NCBI GenBank assembly: GCA_900549295.1
Contig: URNG01000105.1
Coordinates: 1 to 10,690, forward strand
DNA length: 10,690 bases
Direction of reading: 5' to 3'
Source of the DNA: an uncultured Rhodocyclaceae bacterium
Lineage (GTDB): Bacteria; Pseudomonadota; Gammaproteobacteria; Burkholderiales; Rhodocyclaceae
The notes below the pieces were generated by a model. It ran no database searches and was not told where the DNA came from. It was given only the letters and a program-made list of their open reading frames with translations. Of the stretch, positions 1-7,244 are shown one piece after another. How positions within the stretch are numbered: position 1 is the first letter of the stretch; each line of letters starts with the position of its first letter. A program made the translations under genes and the position numbers.

Positions 1-2710
1 GCTGCGGCTGAAGATGAGTGCAGCGTTGTTGGTCACGTCGCCGCTGATGCTGCCGCTGGCGCCGCCGTTGCCAATCTGCAACGTACCGTTGCTGATGGTG
101 GTGCCACCGCTGTGGGTATTGTCGCCGGTCAGGGTCAACGTGCCCGCGCCTTGCTTTTCCAGCGTGCCGCTGCCGCTGATGTCTCCGGCGAAGGTCAGCG
201 CATCGCTGCGGTTGAAGATCAGCGCGGCGTTGTTGGTCACGTTACCGACGATAGCGCCGGTGGTGCCGCCGTTGCCGATCTGGAGCGTACCGGCGGAAAT
301 CGTCGTGCCGCCGAGGTAGAAGTTGTCGTTGCCGGTGAGCGTCAGCGTGTCCGTGCCGGTTTTGACGAGGCTGCCGCCGAGACCAGAAATCATGCCTGCG
401 TAAGTGCCGCCGCCGTCGATGGTGAGGGCTTGGTTGCCGAGAGATACATTGCCGCCGCTCGTGCCGCCGCCGTTCAGCGCCTTGATGGTCGCGCCGCTGG
501 TGGTGTGGAAAATATCCAGCCACGCGCCTGCCGTGTCGGCCAGCGTTACGCCGCTGCTGGCGGTGATGCTGCCGCTGCCGGAGAGAAGCAGCGTACCGTC
601 GCTGATGGTGGTAAGGCCGGTGTAGGTGCTCGCGCCAGTGAGCGTCAGCACGTCGGTGCCTTGCTTTTCCAGCGTGCCGGTGCCACTGATGGTTCCGGCG
701 AAGCTGGTGATATCGCTGCGGTTGAAGATGAGTGCAGCGTTGTTGGTCACGTTGCCGCTGATGCTGCCGCTGGTGCTGTTGTTGCCGATCTGGAGCGTGC
801 CGTTACTGATGGTGGTGCCACCGCTGTGGGTATTGTCGCCGGTCAGGGTCAACGTGCCCGCGCCTTGCTTTTCCAGCGTACCGGTGCCACTGATGTCTCC
901 GGCGAAGGTCAGGGCGTCGCTGCGGTTGAAGATGAGTGCAGCGTTATTGGTCACGTCGCCGCTGATGCTGCCGCTGGTGCTGTTGTCGCCGATCTGCAAG
1001 GTACCGTTGCTGATGGTGGTGCCACCGCTGTGGGTATTGCTGCCGGTCAGGGTCAACGTGCCCGCGCCTTGCTTTTCCAGCGTGCCGCTGCCACTGATGT
1101 CTCCGGCGAAGGTCTGCGCGTTGCTGCGGCTGAAGATGAGTGCAGCGTTGTTGGTCACGTCGCCGCTGATGCTGCCGCTGGTGCTGCCGTTGCCGATCTG
1201 CAATGTGCCGTTGCTGATGGTGGTGCCACCGCTGTGGGTATTGTTGCCGGTCAGGGTCAACGTGCCCGCGCCTTGCTTTTCCAGCGTGCCGGTGCCGCTG
1301 ATGTCTCCGGCGAAGGTCAGCGCATCGCTGCGGCTGAAGATGAGTGCAGCGTTGTTGGTCACGTCGCCGCTGATGCTGCCGCTGGTGCTGTTGTTGCCGA
1401 TCTGCAATGTACCGCCGCTGATGGTGGTGCCGCCGCTGTAGCTGTTCGCGCCGGTGAGGGTCAACATCCCCGCGCCTTGTTTTTCCAGCGTGCCGCTGCC
1501 GCCGATGGCCCCGGCGAAGGTCATGTCGTTGCTGCGGTTGAAAATCAGCGCGGCGTTGTTGATTACGCTGCCGATGCCGCTGATGCTGCCGCTGGTGCCG
1601 CCGTTGCCGATCTGGAGCGTGCCGTTGCTGATGGTGGTGAGGCCGGCGTAGGTGTTGCCGCCGGTCAGCGTCAGCGTGTCCGTGCCGGTTTTGACGAGAC
1701 TGCCGGCGCCACCATCAATCACGCCCGCGTAAGTGCCGCCGCCGTCGATGGTGAGCGTTTTGGCGCCGAGATACACATTGCCGCCGGTGGTGCCGCCGCC
1801 GTTCAGCGCCTGGATGCTTGCGCCGCTGGTGCTGACGCCGGAAATATCGAATTCCACGCCCACCGTGTTGGCCAGCGTTACGCCGCTGCTGGCGGCGATG
1901 CTGCCGCTGCCGAAGAGAACCAGCTTACCGCCGCTGATGGTTGTACCGCCGGTGTAGGTGTTGTTGCCGGTCAGCATGAGCGTGCCCGCACCTTGTTTTT
2001 CCAGCGTGCCGCTGCCGCTGATGACATCGGCGAAAGTCAGCGAAGTGGAGCGGTTGAAAACCAGCGCGGCGTTGTTGGTCACGTCGCCGCTGATGCTGCC
2101 GCTGGCGCCGCCGTTGCCGATCTGCAAGGCGCCGCCGCTGATGGTGGTGCCGCCGCTGTAGGTGCTGTTGCCGGTCAGCGTCAGCGTGCCCGCGCCCTGT
2201 TTTCCCAGCGTGCCGGAGCCGCTGACGACACCGGAAAACGTCAGCGCGTCGCTGCGGTTGAAGACCAGCGCGGCGTTGTTGGTCACGTCGCCGGTGATGC
2301 TGCCGGTGGTGCCGCCAGCGCCAACCAGCAAGGTGCCGCCGAGGATGGAGGTGCCGCCGGTATAGGTGTGGTTGCCGGTGAGCCGCAGCGTGCCGGCGTT
2401 GCTCTTGGTGAGGCCGCCGGTACCGGAAATCACGCCGTCGTAGTAGCTGGTGCCATCCAGGGCCACGACAAGCGTCTTGCTGCCCAGCACGATGTTGCCG
2501 CCCGCCGCGCCGCCGCCGTTGAGCGTCTTGATGGTCGCGCTGGCGGTGACGTCGGAGATGTCGAAGGTCGCGCCCAGCGTGTTGGCAAGCTGCACGCCGG
2601 TGCTGTTGGCAATGCTGCCGCTGCCGGAGAGCGCCAGCGTGCCTGAGTCGATAAAGGTTCCGTTGGTGTAGGCTTGGTTGGTGGTGAAGGTCGTTTTGCC
2701 GCTGCCGCGC
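1..2710 (-). repeat. Tandem 204-bp coding repeats of the autotransporter passenger
   Basis: The beta-strand repeat core (K-Q-G-A-G-T-L-T-L-T-G) recurs at least twelve times. The codon equivalent to the Q of this core begins (plus coordinate) at 2707, 2401, 2197, 1993, 1687, 1477, 1273, 1069, 865, 661, 358 and 151. Steps are 306, 204, 204, 306, 210, 204, 204, 204, 204, 303 and 207 bases. The three long steps carry an extra segment of about 33 residues (LANT-x-G-x-x-FDIS followed by LNGGG-x-x-GGN-x-x-LG). By hand count the units at 865-1068 and 1069-1272 differ at about 13 of 204 positions. All steps are multiples of three, so gain or loss of units keeps the frame. Confidence 0.92.
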
Positions 2711-3597
2711 TGGTACACCGAGACGTTGCCCTCGATGGGCGTGGCGAAGATGATGTTGTCGGTCTGGTTGAAATTGACGGCGCCCCGAGTACCGGCGCCG
2801 CCGTAGAAAATCCGGCCCGTCGTCACCGTGCCCGCCGTGTCGGAACCGTTGTAGTTGCCGATGTTGAGCACGCCGCCCCGGTTGAGCGACACCTCTGTAC
2901 TCGTCCAGTTGCCCCCGCCGGTGACGGTCACCGAGCTGCCGGTGCTGCTGGCCTGCTCGCCGATGAAGCCCGCGCCGCTGAGAACCGTACCGCCATTGGC
3001 GATGATCAGCGTCCCCGTGCCATATTGGCCGACACGCAGCACGTTGCCATTCGTTGTCCATTGGGAGCCGGCCCCGGTCACGGTGACGGTGCCGGCACTG
3101 CTGCTGGCCTGAACGCCGAGGCGTCCTTCCTGGCTGCTGACCTGGCCGCCGTTCTCGATAATGAGCTTGCCGGTGCCGTTGTAGCCGATGCGCAGGGTGC
3201 CGGAATTCGTCCAGGTCGAGCCACTGCCGGTGACGGTAACGGTGCCGTTAGCGCCGTTACTGTCACCGATGCTGCTCAAGCCGTTGCTGACCTGGCCGCC
3301 GTTGGAGATGGTGAGATCGCCCGTGGCGTAGTCGCCGACAAACAACCAGCCGCCAACGTTCCACGGCGAACCATAGGTACCGCCACCCGTGCCAATGACC
3401 GTGTTGCCGGTGCTGTCGATGAACGTATCCCCCGCCAGCGCAAGCGGCGTGGCGCAGAGCAAAGCCAGCGCCGCCCCGCCTGCGCACACTTTCGCAGCCT
3501 TCCCGCTATCCCCTTTGCCATGCGCCCGCGCGGTTTCCGGCGCGGCCTGGGTGCAGCCCAGCGTCCGGTTAAAGACCAGTCGATAGATGTGGTTCAT
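1..3597 (-). CDS. Autotransporter (type Va) with ESPR and PATR passenger repeats, 5' part only
   Basis: The minus-strand frame is open from ATG 3597-3595 to the window edge (1199 codons, no in-frame stop); the 3' end is missing. An in-frame TGA lies two codons upstream (3603-3601), so this is the first possible start. Residues 1-37 (MNHIYRLVFNRTLGC..., then ARAHGKGDSGKAAK) match the extended signal peptide region of large autotransporters. A hydrophobic stretch follows, ending ATPLALA, with likely cleavage near residue 55. Residues about 70-240 hold repeated units of the T5SS/PEP-CTERM-associated type (GTVTVTGSGSTWTNSG-like). From about residue 290 on, autotransporter-associated beta-strand repeats (GTLEKQGAGTLTLTGNNTYSGGTTI-like) fold as a parallel beta-helix. 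Such proteins use Sec and then a C-terminal barrel, which would lie beyond position 1. Passenger function (adhesion, aggregation) is inference; no protease motif was seen. The ribosome binding site is weak. A 110-base leader with a TATAAT box precedes it. Confidence 0.93.
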   Translation of the reverse strand, partial: MNHIYRLVFNRTLGCTQAAPETARAHGKGDSGKAAKVCAGGAALALLCATPLALAGDTFIDSTGNTVIGTGGGTYGSPWNVGGWLFVGDYATGDLTISNGGQVSNGLSSIGDSNGANGTVTVTGSGSTWTNSGTLRIGYNGTGKLIIENGGQVSSQEGRLGVQASSSAGTVTVTGAGSQWTTNGNVLRVGQYGTGTLIIANGGTVLSGAGFIGEQASSTGSSVTVTGGGNWTSTEVSLNRGGVLNIGNYNGSDTAGTVTTGRIFYGGAGTRGAVNFNQTDNIIFATPIEGNVSVYQRGSGKTTFTTNQAYTNGTFIDSGTLALSGSGSIANSTGVQLANTLGATFDISDVTASATIKTLNGGGAAGGNIVLGSKTLVVALDGTSYYDGVISGTGGLTKSNAGTLRLTGNHTYTGGTSILGGTLLVGAGGTTGSITGDVTNNAALVFNRSDALTFSGVVSGSGTLGKQGAGTLTLTGNSTYSGGTTISGGALQIGNGGASGSISGDVTNNAALVFNRSTSLTFADVISGSGTLEKQGAGTLMLTGNNTYTGGTTISGGKLVLFGSGSIAASSGVTLANTVGVEFDISGVSTSGASIQALNGGGTTGGNVYLGAKTLTIDGGGTYAGVIDGGAGSLVKTGTDTLTLTGGNTYAGLTTISNGTLQIGNGGTSGSISGIGSVINNAALIFNRSNDMTFAGAIGGSGTLEKQGAGMLTLTGANSYSGGTTISGGTLQIGNNSTSGSISGDVTNNAALIFSRSDALTFAGDISGTGTLEKQGAGTLTLTGNNTHSGGTTISNGTLQIGNGSTSGSISGDVTNNAALIFSRSNAQTFAGDISGSGTLEKQGAGTLTLTGSNTHSGGTTISNGTLQIGDNSTSGSISGDVTNNAALIFNRSDALTFAGDISGTGTLEKQGAGTLTLTGDNTHSGGTTISNGTLQIGNNSTSGSISGNVTNNAALIFNRSDITSFAGTISGTGTLEKQGTDVLTLTGASTYTGLTTISDGTLLLSGSGSITASSGVTLADTAGAWLDIFHTTSGATIKALNGGGTSGGNVSLGNQALTIDGGGTYAGMISGLGGSLVKTGTDTLTLTGNDNFYLGGTTISAGTLQIGNGGTTGAIVGNVTNNAALIFNRSDALTFAGDISGSGTLEKQGAGTLTLTGDNTHSGGTTISNGTLQIGNGGASGSISGDVTNNAALIFSRS

Positions 3598-3625
3598 GCG
3601 TCATGCGCTCTCTGCTTGTCAGACC

Positions 3626-3661
3626 CTGGCTGGAAGCCAGCGCGCCGCCGATGGGGCGGCG
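3626..3661 (-). promoter_or_regulatory. Two predicted hairpins in the autotransporter 5' leader
   Basis: Two perfect inverted repeats lie between the candidate -10 box and the start codon. One is CGCCGCC at 3643-3649 pairing with GGCGGCG at 3655-3661 (7 bp, 5-base loop). The other is CTGGCT at 3626-3631 pairing with AGCCAG at 3635-3640 (6 bp, 3-base loop). They are directly adjacent and end 28 bases before the ATG. They could structure the leader RNA; a regulatory role is inference. Confidence 0.35.
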
Positions 3662-3707
3662 TGTGCATTGGCGCGGCGGAGTCTGGTTGGTGATAGATAA
3701 GCCGTTC

Positions 3708-3713
3708 ATTATA
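3708..3713 (-). promoter_or_regulatory. Candidate -10 box of the autotransporter promoter
   Basis: The minus strand reads GGTTATAATG here, a perfect TATAAT hexamer 110 bases before the autotransporter ATG. No -35 match is visible at 16-18 bases, where the sequence is GC-rich and forms the foot of the palindrome at 3732-3762. A promoter here would need an activator or an atypical upstream element. It is the only AT-rich patch in the 182-base gap 3598-3779. Confidence 0.45.
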
Positions 3714-3731
3714 ACCAGGGGGAATCCGGGG

Positions 3732-3762
3732 CGCCCCCTCTCCCGCGAGGGGAGAGGGGGCG
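3732..3762 (-). terminator. GC-rich palindrome at the end of the effector operon, possible terminator
   Basis: A perfect 13-bp inverted repeat: CGCCCCCTCTCCC at 3732-3744 and its complement at 3750-3762, with a 5-base loop. It starts 17 bases after the stop codon of the 820-residue effector candidate, where an operon terminator is expected. No T-run follows on the minus strand, so it may stall or protect the 3' end rather than act as a classical intrinsic terminator. The CCCTCTCCC/GGGAGAGGG core resembles interspersed intergenic palindromes common in GC-rich proteobacteria. A related copy lies at 7214-7236. Confidence 0.5.
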
Positions 3763-3779
3763 GCGGCTGGCTATCGGCC

Positions 3780-6242
3780 TCAATCCGGCATCACCTCGAA
3801 GTGGGAGGCGAAGCGCGGCGGTTCGATCAGTTGGGTTTTCTTGCCGTCGGGGGTGACGCCGAGCATGACGTGCACTTCGACCCAACTGGTGTCGGGCTTC
3901 AGGATCTTGGGATCTTCGCCGACCGGCGCATCGGGCCGGGTCACGTGGCGCATGGGAATGCGCAGGGTTGCGCCCAGGCGGAAGCTGCCGTCAGCGTTTT
4001 TCTCGAGGTCGAAGTTGAAGTGCCCGGCACCGTTGGGATCGACCACCGTACCGTCGTCGAGCTTGAAGGGCGAGCCGTTCCCCATTTCTTTCAGGGCCAG
4101 CACCATGTTGGCACCGAGTTCCTGGGTCATCAGGCGGGTCAGCGCCTCGGTGGAGTCACCCCCCACCCGCCGCAGCGCGTCGAGCGCCTCGCCCATCGAG
4201 GCGTCGTGGCCGTCGTCGGGCAGGTCGCGCGGCCAGGTGGAGCGCACCGGGGTGCTGTCCTCGACGCTGGCGCCGTGTACCGACAGCGAGATGCTGGGGC
4301 GCTGGATGGCATCGACGTAGAACTCCTGGCTGACGGAGAATTCGGTATCGACGCCGCGCACCGGCAGCGTCACCGTCTGCGGCGCGCCACGGGGGACGGG
4401 GGCCATGTCCATGAACGGGGCCATGCGGGCGCGCATGGCGTCGGTCAGGTCGAGGGTGCTTTCGCGCGTCTCGGGGTCGAAGCGCACGCCGAATTGTCCG
4501 GTCAGCGCCTGTTCGTATTCGGGCGACAGGTGGGCGACCTCGATGTCCTTGTAGGTTTTGCCCTCGGGCAGCAGGGCTTCGCTCAGGCCGGAGAGGACGG
4601 CTTCCATCGTCTTGATCGGCTTGATGAGTTCCTCCATGCCCTTCCCGTACTCGCCGCCGCCCATGACCGCCATGCCGAAAATCGCAACGGAATATTGTTC
4701 CGACAAGCCCTGGAGCAGATCGAGGCGGTTGGCGGCGCGGTTTGCCACGTCGTCCCGGCCCTGCTCGCGCAACTGCCCGATGGCGTTTTCCATGAGCGCC
4801 AGCATGGATTTTCTGCGCCCGTCGATGTCGACGCGCTCGCCGTAGTTGCCCAGTTGGGCGAAGAGCTGGGTGCGCTGGAATTCCAGATCGCACAGCTCAC
4901 GCAGCTGGCTTACCAGGGTGTGCGGCGGCACCTCGTCCAGGGCGAGGGTGTTGAGCACGTCCACCACGCTGCCGATGGCGTTGCGGTCGAGATCGCGCAG
5001 GCGGAACTCGGTTTCGGCCAGGGCGTCCGGCTTCGAGCAGCTCAGGCCGTAGTTGCGGAGCACGGCACCGGAGCGGCGGACAGTGCCCAGGGTGTTGTCG
5101 TCCAACTGGCGCAGCGAGTCGCGGTTGAGCGGGCCATCCGGGTTCTTTTCCTTGTCGCGCAGCACCTCCATGGTGGCGCTCATGGACGCTTGCAAAATGG
5201 CTTTGCCGCTTTCCGGCAACTCGGCACCGAAATTCTCGCGCAGCGTGCTGACCAGCGTGGCGAGGCCGATCAGATTGTCGCCGATGGCGATGCGGTTGCC
5301 CTCGGCGACGGCGGTATTGAAGGCGGTCATTCCCGTCGTCAGGCGCTGTTCGACGCGAATCTGCGCCGCCTTGTCGACCGCTTCGCGCAGGCGCTCCAGC
5401 ATGGTTTCACTGCGCTTGACCTGCTCGGCGTTCATGTCCTTGATCTGCGCCAGCGCCTGCCGGGCGGTGTCCGCCTTGGGGCCTTGCAGGAGGAGATAGA
5501 GCGCGCCGAGCGACTTGTCGGAGAGGTTCTGCGTATGAGCGTCGAGCAGGTCGCCGCCGAACAGGGCGGCGTGGTCGGCCAGCTTGCCCAACTCGGCTTC
5601 GAGCGCGGGGCCGTCGATGTCCTTGCTGGTGAGCAGGCGTTCGACCTTGGCCAGCGGTTCGCTGAAGGTGCGTTGGCCGACCTGCTGGTTCACCGCGTCG
5701 CTGATTTGCGTCAGCACGCTTTCGGCCTGGGCGCGCAGTTCGGGCGGCTCGATGCTGGCGAGCAGGTTCTGGCGTGCTTCCGGGCTGGCGAGAACACCGC
5801 CCCGCAAGGCGTTTACGTCCATGACGGTGAGTTCGGCCAGATAGGTATTGAGCGCCTGTCCGCCGCCGGGCAGGGTTGCCAGATCGCCGCCTGCGCGTTC
5901 GCCGAGCCGGACGAGACTTTGGGCGAGTTTCTGCTGTGCCTTGGCGTCGCCCTGCGGCGCGGTCAGGTGGCCGAGCAGGTCGCCGACGCGGCGGCTGTTG
6001 TCGCGCGCCTGATCGAGTACCTGCTGCTGCGCGCGCTGTTCGGGGCTGGCGGTCATGCGGAACAGCGTGCTCGACAGGAATTGGCCGAAGCGCTGCAAGG
6101 CGTTGGGGCTGCTGGCACGCGGCGTGGCCCCGGATTCGGCTTTGAAGCTGAGGTTGCCGACGCGGCCGAGCGGGCCGCTTTCTAATTGTTCACGTTGGAA
6201 AGTCTGGAGGCCGGGTTGGCCGAGGGTGTGGATGCCGGGCAT
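3780..6242 (-). CDS. Unrecognised 820-residue protein, probable T3SS effector
   Basis: I do not recognise a family or catalytic motif. It is assigned as a probable effector because it is the last gene of an apparent operon with a SopB-type effector and two class I chaperones, starting 18 bases after the second chaperone gene. ATG 6242 is preceded by AAGGAG at good spacing. The N-terminus (MPGIHTLGQPGLQTFQ) is polar, with no Sec signal and no clear membrane segment, as in T3SS substrates. Residues about 40-450 look mostly helical (ERLREAVDKAAQIRVEQRL and similar). A Gly/Met-rich patch (MAVMGGGEYGKGMEELIKP) sits near residue 520. From about 610 the protein becomes beta-rich (TVTLPVRGVDTEFSVSQEFY) and ends with a compact beta-type region at about 700-820 (FKLDDGTVVDPNGAGHFNF to SHFEVMPD). 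Cysteines are very few, so a Cys-based enzyme is unlikely. It could instead be a structural or translocon-associated substrate. Confidence 0.85.
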   Translation of the reverse strand: MPGIHTLGQPGLQTFQREQLESGPLGRVGNLSFKAESGATPRASSPNALQRFGQFLSSTLFRMTASPEQRAQQQVLDQARDNSRRVGDLLGHLTAPQGDAKAQQKLAQSLVRLGERAGGDLATLPGGGQALNTYLAELTVMDVNALRGGVLASPEARQNLLASIEPPELRAQAESVLTQISDAVNQQVGQRTFSEPLAKVERLLTSKDIDGPALEAELGKLADHAALFGGDLLDAHTQNLSDKSLGALYLLLQGPKADTARQALAQIKDMNAEQVKRSETMLERLREAVDKAAQIRVEQRLTTGMTAFNTAVAEGNRIAIGDNLIGLATLVSTLRENFGAELPESGKAILQASMSATMEVLRDKEKNPDGPLNRDSLRQLDDNTLGTVRRSGAVLRNYGLSCSKPDALAETEFRLRDLDRNAIGSVVDVLNTLALDEVPPHTLVSQLRELCDLEFQRTQLFAQLGNYGERVDIDGRRKSMLALMENAIGQLREQGRDDVANRAANRLDLLQGLSEQYSVAIFGMAVMGGGEYGKGMEELIKPIKTMEAVLSGLSEALLPEGKTYKDIEVAHLSPEYEQALTGQFGVRFDPETRESTLDLTDAMRARMAPFMDMAPVPRGAPQTVTLPVRGVDTEFSVSQEFYVDAIQRPSISLSVHGASVEDSTPVRSTWPRDLPDDGHDASMGEALDALRRVGGDSTEALTRLMTQELGANMVLALKEMGNGSPFKLDDGTVVDPNGAGHFNFDLEKNADGSFRLGATLRIPMRHVTRPDAPVGEDPKILKPDTSWVEVHVMLGVTPDGKKTQLIEPPRFASHFEVMPD

Positions 6243-6260
6243 GGTGAAAATCTCCTTCGG

Positions 6261-6713
6261 TCAGGCGCGGATGCCGAAATCCGGCATGGCGGCGGGGGTG
6301 GCGTCGGTGTTGTCGACAGCGGATTGGCCCAACTGCGCCTGCCAGTGCGCGGCGACGGCGGCCATCGAGGCCACGGTGGCGCGCAGGCTGGCGGTGTCGG
6401 CGTGTGCCAGTTCCAGACGGCGCGACAGCACCAGGTCGCCGCTGATTTCGTCCAGCCCGAGCGCGGCACCGTCGGTGTCGCGGCCAAAGGCGTTGGCGGC
6501 GAGCAGGCGGCGGAACAGTTCGCCGCGCTGTTCGGCGTCGGCGGGGGCTGACCCGAGCACGGCGTAGCAATGCAGGATGTCGCTGGCCGGGTCGTGTTCC
6601 AGATGCAGCGTTGGGCCGTTCTCGAAGGCCAGCGCCGCCGTGCCGGATGCGCCGAGCGTCAGTGGGGTGCCGCTTTCCTGTCCGAACAGGGCGACGAGGG
6701 TGAATGCGTCCAT
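6261..6713 (-). CDS. T3SS class I chaperone, CesT/SicP-like (second copy)
   Basis: A 150-residue, acidic, cytoplasmic protein with the class I effector chaperone layout: an N-terminal helix (MDAFTLVALFGQ), beta strands (TAALAFENGPTLHLEH), a middle helix with ELFRRLLAANAFG, then GAALGLDEISGDLVLSRRLEL and a C-terminal helix (SLRATVASMAAVAAHWQAQL). The LL-x-AN...GA-x-x-x-LD...LVL-x-x-x-L pattern is typical of the CesT/Tir chaperone family. These proteins dimerise and bind the N-terminal region of a cognate effector, keeping it ready for export. GAAGGAAAG before the ATG acts as ribosome binding site. It starts 16 bases after the first chaperone gene and ends 18 bases before the 820-residue protein, its likely client. 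Client assignment rests on position only. Confidence 0.85.
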   Translation of the reverse strand: MDAFTLVALFGQESGTPLTLGASGTAALAFENGPTLHLEHDPASDILHCYAVLGSAPADAEQRGELFRRLLAANAFGRDTDGAALGLDEISGDLVLSRRLELAHADTASLRATVASMAAVAAHWQAQLGQSAVDNTDATPAAMPDFGIRA

Positions 6714-6729
6714 GAGGCTTTCCTTCGTT

Positions 6730-7179
6730 TCAGGCGGTGAACATGCCGGGCGGCAGCCGTCCGGCATCCAGCGGCAGCGCGCTGGCCTTGCTTTGAAGCC
6801 GTTCCTGTTCGGCGCGGGCAACGTCGGCAAAGCGCGCCAGTTCGCGTGCCAGTTGCTCGGCGTCCAGCCCCGCGAGCGGCAGCAGGCGGGCGAGGGTGAT
6901 CTGGTCGTCGAGCAGTGACCAGGTGGCGCCCTGGCTGCCTTCCCAGACGTGGTTGGCGGCGAGCAGGCGGCGCAGCGCGCCGTCCGCGCCAACGGCGGGC
7001 AGGCTGCCGACCGGCGCGTAGGCGAGCAGCGCGGGTGGCTGGTTTTCCAGGCGCAGGGTGAGTTCCAGGCGGTCGTCGATGCGCAGGCCGCAGGCGCCGT
7101 TGGCGTCGAGCGTGAGTTTCAGTTGCAGCTTGTCGCCGAGGGCGCGCACGAGGGCGTCGGCTTGTTCGCGGGTGTCCAT
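6730..7179 (-). CDS. T3SS class I chaperone, CesT/SigE-like, next to the SopB-like effector
   Basis: A 149-residue protein with the class I chaperone pattern: an N-terminal helix (TREQADALVRALGDKLQLK), strands (ACGLRIDDRLELTLRLEN, ALLAYAPVGSLP), a helix ending LRRLLAANHVW, then GATWSLLDDQITLARLLPL and a C-terminal helix (EQLARELARFADVARAEQE). It is clearly alignable with the next gene, so the two are probably an old tandem duplication. It lies directly downstream of the SopB-like effector gene, as sigE follows sopB and ipgE follows ipgD, which makes that effector its probable client. The start at 7179 has only a poor ribosome binding site (CGGA), and the 65-base gap to the effector gene holds a strong palindrome, so its translation may be tuned separately. 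Confidence 0.85.
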   Translation of the reverse strand: MDTREQADALVRALGDKLQLKLTLDANGACGLRIDDRLELTLRLENQPPALLAYAPVGSLPAVGADGALRRLLAANHVWEGSQGATWSLLDDQITLARLLPLAGLDAEQLARELARFADVARAEQERLQSKASALPLDAGRLPPGMFTA

Positions 7180-7213
7180 GATTGAGTCCGTGTGAAGTGG
7201 GTTGTTGGGCGCA

Positions 7214-7236
7214 CCCCTCCCCCGCCAGGGGAGGGG
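7214..7236 (-). repeat. GC-rich palindrome between the effector and chaperone genes
   Basis: A perfect 9-bp inverted repeat: CCCCTCCCC at 7214-7222 and GGGGAGGGG at 7228-7236, with loop CGCCA. It starts 8 bases after the stop codon of the SopB-like gene and lies within the 65-base gap before the chaperone start. It resembles the palindrome at 3732-3762 (shared core CTCCC...AGGGGAG). No T-run follows. It may stabilise the upstream mRNA 3' end or weaken readthrough; that role is inferred. Confidence 0.6.
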
Positions 7237-7244
7237 CCTTTGCC

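Noticed and set aside
112..2646. 844-codon open frame on the plus strand rich in Ala, Val and Gly
   Set aside because: It is the codon-aligned antisense of the autotransporter repeats. The minus frame encodes recognisable ESPR, signal peptide and beta-strand repeats; the plus product has no family features and its openness follows from the GC-rich repeated codons.
1..2710. Regular spaced repeats that could suggest a CRISPR array
   Set aside because: The 204-base units are coding, in frame and contiguous, without short identical repeats separated by unique spacers.
3430..3597. Possible lipoprotein signal (Cys in ALALLCATP) in the autotransporter
   Set aside because: The residues before Cys do not fit a lipobox, and an AxA-type site (ALA) follows at the proper distance, so signal peptidase I cleavage is more likely.
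3603..6185. 860-codon open frame on the plus strand
   Set aside because: Codon-aligned mirror of the 820-residue minus-strand gene, which has a ribosome binding site and operon context. The frame is open because TTA, CTA and TCA codons are avoided in the real gene.
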